DNA of 64,000 bases from Heliocidaris erythrogramma (Eukaryota > Echinodermata > Echinoidea > Camarodonta > Echinometridae). This document shows, in pieces, positions 58,501 through 64,000 of this stretch. The position numbers were made by a program, and so were the translations under genes. Position 1 is the first letter of the stretch. Every line of letters begins with the position of its first letter. The DNA lies in the NCBI GenBank assembly GCA_025617745.1, contig CM046869.1:10249168-10313167 (forward strand). The letters run 5' to 3'. Under the pieces are notes generated by a model. That model was not told the DNA's origin. It saw nothing but the letters and a program-made list of their open reading frames with translations, and did no database searches.

Positions 58501-61500
58501 ATTCATATAGGTTTATGAAGGAATAAATGTGTTGTAAAGATTTCAAGAGGAGGTAAAAAGTGTGACCATTTTAAACAGGTGGCCTAAGGAGAGAGGTGGC
58601 CACTGTGACAGGTTCAACTGTATCTATGCCATTTCATAAAACTTTTTATCAATAACAAGTTACGATAATTGTTAAAAGCTACTGAAATCATTGCATTTGA
58701 TTGGCTTAGAGCAAATTGGCCATATATCTGTAGCAGTTGTTATTGATAACAAGTTTTATGAAACAGGGCCCTGATGAGACAAGAACTCGTGTCCAAAGAG
58801 GCAATGCACTGGGTTTGAAGAATACCTTGCCCGATGACTTAGACCTGGTAGTCATGAGCTGGGAGATACTGTCCGCTGATGCAGAGCTTGGGATAGGGCT
58901 ACGGCCAGTCCTGCTGTACTCTGGACTGTCCAGTACAAGCGAGTGGACGTTGGACGATGCTTGGCTCCCTCCAGTGAAATCCTCTGAGTAGGACTGAGGC
59001 AAGCCTGGAGATTTGTCTCGCTTGATGGAGGGCGGTGTTCTTTGTCTTGTCATAAGATCTGAGAGAGTGATGGGTAATAAAAATTTTTCACTCAGTTGTC
59101 TACACTGTGGTAACTAAAATTTGTATGTACTGTACAATGCCTGTGGCATATCAGTTCTTAGCTACAGCATGTGCAGTCACAAAAGACTTGTTCTTCTTAC
59201 TAGAGCTTAGTGTAGGAAAAAATCACCAGAGAAAAGTATGATGAATACAATACATATAGCTATTTAGCCAAAAAAAAAGAAGATTTTACATACTGAAATA
59301 TTACAATAAATATCAACTACTGAACAGAACCAAAAGATAATGCATCTGACACCATAGTTGGTGGCAGAAGCTTAGTTTATTTTCCATGAACAGCAAAGAG
59401 TTTTTAAATACTGCTCAACAATAAAATAAAAGAGGAAGTTCTGTCCCATTGGGTAACACAAAAGATGTTTTTTAAAGTAGAACTTTAATGATTTTAAATA
59501 TTGGCTTAATACTTATTATTGCATAGATGGCATAAATTAAACAAGGTTATCCAAATTCAACGCTTGGAAACATTTGAAGTAATGATTATTATCAATTATA
59601 AAACGATAAAATACAGCCCCCGATATAGCAGCTGAAGAGCTCCTCGAACGCTGCTGAGATATGTGACGACACACCATGGACCAGTCCTGTCTAAGCAGAC
59701 GATGTCCCATAACATCTTACACATTTTTCAGAGCCTATTTTGTCATCTCCTCTTCACTTATTTCTCTCCCTTCACTAGCGTCAGTCTTTATGTTAGTCTG
59801 TTGCCTCACTCTTAACTTCGTGTATGGTATTATTTTGATGAAAAATGCAGCGTTAAAAAAAATAAAGGAATCAGTCACTTGTAAACAAAATAAGACGCCA
59901 TTGTATTTTCAGCTGCTTGCACCGGGGCATGTTCGGCGTTTCAAGAGGGAACGAATACCATCCTGCTATTATTCGGAGGGCTTTTCAATTTGAAAGTGGG
60001 GTTTATTTCATTGATCATTGACCCTTCTCCTGTGTATTTACAATCAAACGGTTTTAGCTATCAGAATCAGTTTCACTTTCCCTTTATAATGGTGTGAAAT
60101 AAGGTCATGTTTAAATACACCAAACTCTTTATAATTTGATAAATAATTGCATTGTAATTACGTTCATTCATTATAGGACGTCGTCTGCTTAAGCAGGATC
60201 GATCCCGAGTGTGACGACATCAAAACATCGCTATATTTCTGGCGAATCCTCGGATATTCCAGATGCTGAGAAGAGCTTTTATTTGTGTTGTTTTTTATAA
60301 TCATCAGATAGGCAGTTGACATAAAACTTATACGATTGCCATCTGTAAGCTTCCCAGTTTCTAGTGATACATTAATTGCCATATTTGTGATTTTCTTTGA
60401 ATATGTTTTTTAAATATAAAAATAAAATGGTAATTTGCAAAGTAAACAGAACCCACCTCTTTGAGCTTCCTGGTATCGTTTCATATAGATGTCAATGACA
60501 CTTAGACCATCTCTCTCTGGTCCCTGGGGGGAGGGCCCAAAGTTTAAATTGGTCTGTTTGTTGTCATGGAGATGCTGTGGTCGGGCACGGGTTGGTAAGC
60601 TCTTGAACTGCAAGATAAATGATTTTTAGAAAAGATATGTCTTTAATAATATGTACTTGTAATATACTTCTTTTGTATGACTTGCGTTTAATTCTTGCAG
60701 CAATATCTGAAAAGTTCTGCTTTTGCTCGATCTTGTCACTTAAGATCTGATTAAATGGGCTTCATTACTCATTTCAGCAATTAAACTTCCTGGGTGATCA
60801 CATAATCTTATACATAATACCTCAGGCACCCATTGGCAACAGAATCTGACCAAGACATAGTCTGCCAAATTTGTACAATGTTTTTCTCTAACTTTTACTT
60901 CTTCATTGTGATATTCTCACATCTATTGATTTACTGCTTATTCTTTTACATCTCTCTCTTTCTGTGATCATGTTAGTCATTCCAAATGTTTTGTAATTAC
61001 ATTTTTCACAGCATCCTTTCTTCTAACATACACCCTCCTACCTAAACTTATCTACAGTGTGACACATTCAACCAATAATCCACAGGCTTACAAGGATCGT
61101 GCACGTAACCACTGCTAAAACAATCACTGGCTCGACTCCAATCGACCTTCGACCCATGTTCATAAAACACCTGTTTCTCTCCCCTTCCCTCTACAATGAC
61201 GATGAGTCATGGCATGCACGAGGGCACATCCTGATTTGATTTGACAAGTGTCACATTGTAAACAGAGATGGATGGGGGAGGGGGTGTTCGGTAGGCATCA
61301 AAGCTGACCATGAACATGCGTTGTTTATTTCATAGAAATGCAACTCAGCACGTGTATGACACATATTTTTACCCTCCCTCCTTACAGATGTGCCTCAGCA
61401 AAAGAGAGCAAGCGTATGTCCTCATTTTGACAGATGTCACATTTTATAAACAGGGGGGGGGGGGGGATGCTTAGTAACCATTGAAATTGACCTTGGACGT

Positions 61501-61676
61501 GCATTGTGTATTTCCCAGTCACGCAACTTCGCACTTGTTTTTGGAATATAGGCGCTTTACCCTTCCTTCCTACAGATGCAGGAGAAAGAAAGAGAAAGAA
61601 AGAGAAAGAAAGAGAAAGAAAGAGAAAGGAAGAGAAAGAAAGAGAAAAAAAGAGAAAGAGAGAGCGAGAGAGAGAG

Positions 61677-61729
<53 letters not shown>

Positions 61730-63796
61730 AAGTGTGTCATAAAGCAATTTTTGTACATATGCATATGAGTATGACCCAAAAGCAATTTTTACCTTCAGAA
61801 CACAGCATGATTGAAATGCACTGGTGAGACCGATGCTATATAGGGCTTACCTTTGGGGTGTACTCCTGATCCACCTCTGCCTCACTAGATTCATCTGACA
61901 ACGGTCCTTCACTTAACGACTCTCCATCAGACTGAAGCAGGCTATTGGGAAGGGACACACCCGTTGACAATCGGATCTAGATTTAGGAATGAGGAATTTA
62001 AAGAAACATCGATTTGAAAGATACTTTGGAAGTTTCCTGTATTTTCTACCTGTCTTGCCACTATCTCTTATTGCTTTGCAAGTATCACTCTCTCTCTCTC
62101 TCTCTACTACTCTATCTTTTGTCTATTCTCTGTTTCTGTCACTCTCTTCTCTTGCTCTTTCCCAATCTCTTGCCCTTTTTCTGTTTCTCTCACTCTGTCA
62201 CTTTCTCTTACTCTTTCCCAATCTCTTCCTCTTTCTCTGCTCTTTCCCAATCTCTTCCTCTTTCTCTGTTTCTCTCACTCTCACTATCTCTTGCTCTTTC
62301 TCTCTATCTTTCTCTGTCTCTGTTTCTATCTTTCATTCTTTCTTTATCTCTACCTCTCATCTCTCACTCTATATCTCACTCTTAATTTTTGTATATGACA
62401 GCGGCAGTGGTTCCCCTTACAGTTGTCCTACAAAATGCCCAAACTCTATAAAAGACATGAAACTGTACCTGTGGAATAGGGACCTCGTCTTTCTTGCCCT
62501 GGATGCGAGCCTTCAGCGTACTCCCAGAGGGTAATTCCCAGTTGAGTTTCTGCCTGACTTGGTGACCCCTGTAGGCAGCCTGGATGGTGGTCGCTGCACT
62601 GCTCTTGGCTTTATTGTCCCGGGACTGCTGGGCCTGCTCAAATAAGCTCCTTACACCTGCAAAGTCCCAACGAACAAAGTCATAAATACAATGACTCTCA
62701 AACGTCATCACTGACTTATTTGGTTTGAAAAAAAGCGAAAAAAAAGAGTAGGGTAGGACAGTACAAATCACAATGATTTCAGTCATATTTAAAGCAGGCA
62801 ATGTTTAAAACTAACTTTAAGTCATTTAAATCAGTTACATAGACTACTATGTTATGGATAAAAACATATCATTCGGTATTTGTTGCTCTGTAGGTTCAAT
62901 CACATTCAGGATCATCCATGTAAACATAGCTTGTTTTCATATCAACTTCTTCATTTCTCAATGGATATGTCTCTAATTTGGTATGGAGGTGTATAATAGG
63001 GTAACCAAAATGCAAAATGTTACTGCAACATGACTTTTAATGGAGTAGTGACAAAAACACTTCGCTTAATTCACTAGCCGTATGAAGAAATCATTTTAAC
63101 TCACACAATAACGTACCTGCTGTTTCATAGCATAAATGAGGAATCGCTCAAAGCAAAAATTGGAATTCAGTGTATTTTGTGTGAATTACACACACAGGAT
63201 TTCAGAAAGGAAAGGAATCTAGGACTCACAACATTAGTATGATGGCCAAAATATGGGGATTATTTACATCTATTATCAGATATTATTTAAAAAACCAAAA
63301 CTTTCATTTCCATGGATGTTTTAGCCCCCCCCCCCCAAAAAAAAACACCACAAAACAACAACAACACACAAATATTTATTTTTTTAGTGATTTTTTTTTT
63401 GTTGAATCAACAAAATCAATAACAAAATTTGTTATGTATTCATTTGTTTTTTTTAATTTAAAGCAGCCAAGGTGATTTAAATCGTGCCATCCCTGCTGCA
63501 AAATACGAATGGTTGGCAGCTATGCAATAACTAACCTGGTAGCTCCCCTACAAAGACGTTGAAATCCTGGTTGGCCCCAGCTACTTTCTGATGCCTGGTG
63601 AGTTTGTCCAGCGGAGAGGTTGGTTCTGGCACAGTGAACCTTACACCAGCTGACTTGGTTGCTGATTGTGATAAGCTACTGCTGGTAGGTAAGGGTGGTA
63701 CCCCTGTCCTGGCTGATGGTGACAAGCTACTGTTGGGCAGGGCAGCGACCCCTGGTATGGGATATGCCCATCTCTCACCTGATGGTGATCTCAATG
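41321..63796 (-). CDS. CEP350: CEP350 orthologue (centrosome-associated protein 350), 20 exons, 5' end outside window
   Basis: Exons in transcript order: 63796-63536, 62656-62469, 61976-61851, 60607-60457, 59058-58826, 58199-58108, 56098-55870, 55225-54968, 54649-54200, 53712-53525, 53068-52378, 51872-51732, 51153-50810, 49974-49767, 49298-49069, 47914-47568, 47182-47022, 45952-45562, 45107-44083, 43531-41321. Every junction has AG before and GT after the exon and all phases agree, giving 2,640 codons plus TGA. An IQ motif, coiled coils, Ser-rich linkers and a C-terminal CAP-Gly occur in that order. Human CEP350 is a roughly 3,100-residue centrosome protein that anchors microtubules, binds FOP (CEP43) and supports centriole stability and cilia. 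The N-terminal few hundred residues lie beyond 64 kb. Confidence 0.93.
43612..43793. mobile_element. 182-bp MITE in the last CEP350 intron
   Basis: Terminal inverted repeats ggcccgaattcatgaaagag and ctctttcaggaattcggacc. The interior has two copies of aaaccatggtttaga-like palindromes. It lies 80 bp upstream of the final exon's acceptor. ATT on both sides may be a 3-bp target duplication. Confidence 0.8.
44083..45107 (-). CDS. CEP350: CEP350 exon: long acidic Ser-rich segment
   Basis: 341 codons after two split bases. Runs from GVSPKSPYSLSRD through SEDHRKIKEKLQ to a Glu run and TPEPEVK. Mostly disordered in character, with clusters of SP and SD sites. Confidence 0.87.
45562..45952 (-). CDS. 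CEP350: CEP350 exon: Ser/Arg-rich segment
   Basis: Begins TYDSFIESTKAELEQESNKQ, continuing the previous helix, then becomes Ser/Arg-rich (RSVASVKRGQSRSESGRSSR) and ends in phase 1. Confidence 0.87.
46320..46666. mobile_element. TTAA-type MITE, diverged copy in a CEP350 intron
   Basis: TTAA bounds both ends (46320-46323, 46663-46666). Inverted repeats tctgtaactttgtggaggcttgat and the complement of atcaaacctccacaaagttacaga are well kept. The interior matches the array copies (gcttcacaaaa, gactaaagcgta, ttatccttctgaa). This copy is clearly more diverged than the three in the array. Confidence 0.8.
46791..47007. mobile_element. 217-bp MITE with GCGCGC-containing ends
   Basis: Ends attctcattacgag and cttgtaatgagaac are inverted repeats; gcgcgcta motifs lie just inside both. 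Two internal inverted segments (agaggtggtc and agaggtggtgcg) add structure. It stops 14 bp from the exon at 47022. Confidence 0.65.
47022..47182 (-). CDS. CEP350: CEP350 exon: basic coiled coil
   Basis: Encodes SDIEGRVRALKDALKRRKM through EASLKKQLE, a basic helix. Donor gtgag; a small MITE ends 14 bp beyond the exon edge. Confidence 0.88.
47568..47914 (-). CDS. CEP350: CEP350 exon: Ser/Pro-rich segment
   Basis: Starts one base into a codon, then ITESPHAGTELSSDDT, DYASDSFEST and a run of SP motifs; ends SFSQNMS plus one base. Donor gtaaa. Confidence 0.85.
49069..49298 (-). CDS. CEP350: CEP350 exon: Ser/Thr-rich segment
   Basis: Starts VDRDDESEDYSMNSSSSSKT and continues Ser/Thr-rich to EISSEKSQSAK, ending in phase 2. 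Donor gtatg. Confidence 0.83.
49767..49974 (-). CDS. CEP350: CEP350 exon: basic/acidic coiled coil
   Basis: Encodes LLMKREMKLKKRRKNAEEL, then WKQRLDEEEKHVAHMEHEV and HLWDGGKRKAKP. Long charged helix consistent with the CEP350 middle region. Confidence 0.87.
50172..50247. mobile_element. Short hairpin repeat (agttccctcc)
   Basis: The arms gagctccaaatagttccctcc and ggagggaactattcggaactc form a hairpin with a loop of about 20 bp. Small MITE-like unit in a CEP350 intron. Confidence 0.65.
50483..50624. mobile_element. 142-bp MITE of the ggggagcgtttcatcaag family
   Basis: Inverted ends ctggggagcatttcatcaag and cttgatgaaacgctccccag, with inner arms gtcagtgatttttac and gtaaaaatcactgac. Interior gctactgaaatccttgcatc is shared with the copy at 55666-55806. 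Confidence 0.85.
50810..51153 (-). CDS. CEP350: CEP350 exon: coiled coil and Ser-rich linker
   Basis: Starts SEIKQMLTSQRQASLERQRL, a Gln-rich coiled coil, then a Ser/Pro-rich stretch and MEKQARVMQKLKMLQQPLSM. Ends in phase 2; the donor is gtaag. Confidence 0.87.
51732..51872 (-). CDS. CEP350: CEP350 exon: coiled coil
   Basis: 47 codons, phase 0 at both ends: VDKANAELEWLEHQKRRLKE through LLSKLQIEQ. Charged and helix-forming. The donor gttag is less common, but both neighbours fit the phase. Confidence 0.8.
51933..52013. mobile_element. Short hairpin MITE, copy 2
   Basis: Arms tcgtctgtttggagccagaa and ttctagctccaaacagacga. Best preserved of three copies in the window. Confidence 0.8.
52378..53068 (-). 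CDS. CEP350: CEP350 exon: long Ser-rich segment and coiled coil
   Basis: 230 codons. A Ser/Asp-rich region with KTPSAFYSEDFTNT leads to a coiled coil VTIEVLQKQLKEEEARSQQ at the end. Donor gtaca. Confidence 0.87.
53525..53712 (-). CDS. CEP350: CEP350 exon: Pro-rich then Ala-rich helix
   Basis: Begins AHKVSVNKPSPPPP, then AAETAKAAASAAVTAALEQQ, and ends PPPPVT plus two bases. Low-complexity composition; frame supported by phases on both sides. Confidence 0.83.
54200..54649 (-). CDS. CEP350: CEP350 exon: conserved coiled-coil core
   Basis: 150 codons, phase 0 at both ends. Holds LETLEESVRQLSEVERTR and then LAHEESSSLAKILQ, the best conserved stretch of CEP350 as I recall it, followed by an Ala/Glu-rich coiled coil to AAKQLAE. 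Confidence 0.92.
54968..55225 (-). CDS. CEP350: CEP350 exon: Ser/Pro-rich linker
   Basis: 86 codons, phase 0 at both ends, starting KSTSNGESVHSDGVRSG and ending STDLSGST. Acceptor tag, donor gtgag. Confidence 0.85.
55445..55527. mobile_element. Short hairpin MITE, copy 3
   Basis: Arms tgtttagagccagaagggcat and atgcccttctggctctcaaca around a loop of about 20 bp. Confidence 0.8.
55666..55806. mobile_element. 141-bp MITE of the ggggagcgtttcatcaag family
   Basis: Almost identical to 50483-50624 in a different CEP350 intron, with ends ctggggagcgtttcatcaag and cttgatgaaacgctcccc. High similarity of the two copies suggests recent activity. Confidence 0.85.
55870..56098 (-). CDS. CEP350: CEP350 exon: Ser/Arg-rich segment
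   Basis: Starts with one base of a split codon and encodes LNVSDKKRARTPSPRPTS through DEIRSLIEDLK. Rich in SPS and RSSS runs, possible phosphorylation sites. Donor gtaag. Confidence 0.85.
56502..58100 (-). pseudogene. 5'-truncated LINE fragment with internal 325-bp duplication
   Basis: The minus strand encodes the C-terminal part of a reverse transcriptase: TKFLGTIIDNKLSWKHHID, LYSTLVLPYLNYGILAWGNS, and KFWNSLPLNIRDS near the end (stop at 57124). The 3' end is a (TCTGAA)n tail (plus strand 56502-56527). A 325-bp segment (about 57453-57777) is repeated directly at about 57778-58100, so the 5' part is present twice. It is not the same family as the full LINE at 27.6 kb, whose sequence and tail differ. 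It lies in a CEP350 intron in the same orientation as the gene. Confidence 0.82.
58108..58199 (-). CDS. CEP350: CEP350 exon: short Ser/Pro-rich segment
   Basis: 92 bp encoding ETVTSRPPTG to DTSHSLTDSSH, ending in phase 2. The donor gtgag follows at 58107; a LINE relic begins only 8 bp beyond the exon edge. A different frame across this exon is open too but joins LINE sequence and does not fit the splice phases. Confidence 0.8.
58628..58770. mobile_element. Diverged MITE related to the ggggagcg family
   Basis: Shares aagctactgaaatcattgcat and gattggctt with the copies at 50.5 and 55.7 kb. Its inverted ends are atttcataaaactt and aagttttatgaaac, so it may be a sister family. Confidence 0.55.
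58826..59058 (-). CDS. CEP350: CEP350 exon: RTPPSIKRDKSP Ser-rich segment
   Basis: Starts with two bases of a split codon, then LMTRQRTPPS. It includes LPQSYSEDFTG, a motif repeated elsewhere in the protein (for example at 52.9 kb as AFYSEDFTNT). Donor gtatt. Confidence 0.85.
59663..60215. repeat. Inverted repeat pair spanning about 550 bp
   Basis: The segment tgacgacacaccatggaccagtcctgtctaagcagacgatgtcc at the left is an imperfect complement of 60175-60218 (gtcgtctgcttaagcagg ... gtgtgacgac). It may be an element with inverted termini. No coding frame inside is convincing. Confidence 0.45.
60457..60607 (-). CDS. CEP350: CEP350 exon with conserved DGLSVIDIYMKR motif
   Basis: Contains FGPSPQGPERDGLSVIDIY, which resembles a conserved vertebrate CEP350 segment recalled from memory. 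Ends in phase 1 with donor gtggg. Confidence 0.87.
61202..61580. repeat. Two diverged direct repeats of about 180 bp
   Basis: Segments around 61228-61388 and 61422-61576 share tgacaagtgtcaca / tgacagatgtcaca, taaacag followed by a G run, a purine/pyrimidine spacer, tatttc.. and ccttcctacag or ccctccttacag. Function unknown. Lies in a CEP350 intron. Confidence 0.5.
61573..61727. repeat. GAAA/GA microsatellite
   Basis: (GAAAGA)n passes into (GA)n over about 150 bp. Open frames rich in Arg/Glu/Lys (plus) or Ser/Leu/Phe (minus) across it are artefacts. Confidence 0.9.
61851..61976 (-). CDS. CEP350: CEP350 exon: acidic Ser-rich linker
   Basis: 42 codons, phase 0 at both ends. Contains SDGESLSEGPLSDESS, a stretch typical of CEP350 linkers. 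Acceptor tag before 61976, donor gtaag after 61851. Confidence 0.85.
62083..62385. repeat. Pyrimidine-rich CTCT tract
   Basis: About 300 bp of imperfect ctctct, tttctc and cactct units with two partial internal duplicates of cccaatctctt. Non-coding, in the intron before the IQ exon. Confidence 0.8.
62469..62656 (-). CDS. CEP350: CEP350 exon with IQ motif
   Basis: Encodes FEQAQQSRDNKAKS followed by ATTIQAAYRGHQVRQKL, a clear IQ calmodulin-type motif, then a basic stretch ending IPIPQ. It starts in phase 1 after GELP and ends in phase 0 with donor gtaca. Confidence 0.88.
62657..63535. other. CEP350 intron, nothing further seen
   Basis: AT-rich with a C run and A run near 63326-63345. No element ends or conserved segments were recognised. 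Confidence 0.5.
63536..63796 (-). CDS. CEP350: CEP350 exon: Ser/Pro-rich segment
   Basis: First exon in the window. Acceptor ends cag before 63796, donor gttag after 63536. It starts with two bases of a split codon, so at least one exon lies upstream. It reads through SPSGERWAYPIPG to VFVGELP and ends in phase 1. Confidence 0.85.
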
Positions 63797-64000
63797 CTGT
63801 TCAGGATTAATGATAAAATACATATGAAATACAAATTTAGACCAAAAGAACTATACCATGCCCCAACTTTTATGAGTAATGCAGTCTATATACACTACAT
63901 ATTTTAGGGCAAATATTTTTGTAAATTAGGACAAACATGAGGGTTTGCGATGACTAATTTCCATGTAAAATAACCTAGACTTATAACAATGATTTTCCAT

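Noticed and set aside
61382-61785. Ser/Leu/Phe- and Glu/Arg/Lys-rich frames
   Set aside because: Artefacts of the GAAA/GA microsatellite.
62014-62385. Ser/Leu-rich frames of 120-180 codons
   Set aside because: They are translations of a CTCT-rich simple sequence in an intron.

Overview
This is a eukaryotic, animal-type window: one long multi-exon gene, a tandem family of single-exon transporters, a nearly intact non-LTR retrotransposon and many short inverted-repeat elements. Runs of G or C, AT-rich spacers and numerous foldback and MITE elements suggest a marine invertebrate. An echinoderm such as a sea urchin is my best guess, but that rests on general impression and not on a diagnostic gene.

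Region 1 (1 to about 2.2 kb) is repeat-derived. It holds a palindromic element cut by the window edge, with a SINE-like insertion in one arm, and the C-terminal tail of a reverse transcriptase.

Region 2 (about 2.27 to 36.9 kb) is a segmental array. A block of about 14.5 kb with two SLC35G1-like transporter genes (A and B, minus strand) is repeated as a second block with genes C and D. A, C and D are intact 384-codon genes. B has a one-base deletion in a C run and is a pseudogene unless that is a sequence error. The two blocks differ by clean insertions, so each block shows the empty site for elements in the other: a 4.73-kb LINE, a 2.16-kb TIR element with a 4-bp target duplication, a 504-bp MULE-like foldback with a 9-bp target duplication, a 209-bp MITE, and a tandem-repeat element. 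The 5' halves of the genes group A with D and B with C. The 3' halves group A with C and B with D. This mosaic points to recombination or gene conversion inside the array.

Region 3 (about 36.9 to 41.3 kb) is AT-rich with no supported gene; its right end probably holds the 3' UTR of the next gene.

Region 4 (41.3 to 63.8 kb, continuing past the window) is the CEP350 orthologue on the minus strand. I resolved 20 exons whose splice phases all agree, giving 2,640 codons plus the stop. The 5' part lies outside. The protein has an IQ motif, coiled coils, Ser-rich linkers and a CAP-Gly domain near the C-terminus, and should act at the centrosome. Its introns carry several MITE families, one shared with the transporter array, and a truncated LINE that ends 8 bp from a splice donor.

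No operon-like or defence-type system is visible. The most unusual items are the LINE whose two ORFs share one frame with a single TAG between them, the transporter mosaic, the 7SL/Alu-like SINE candidate, and the MULE-like foldback whose core carries promoter-type motifs.
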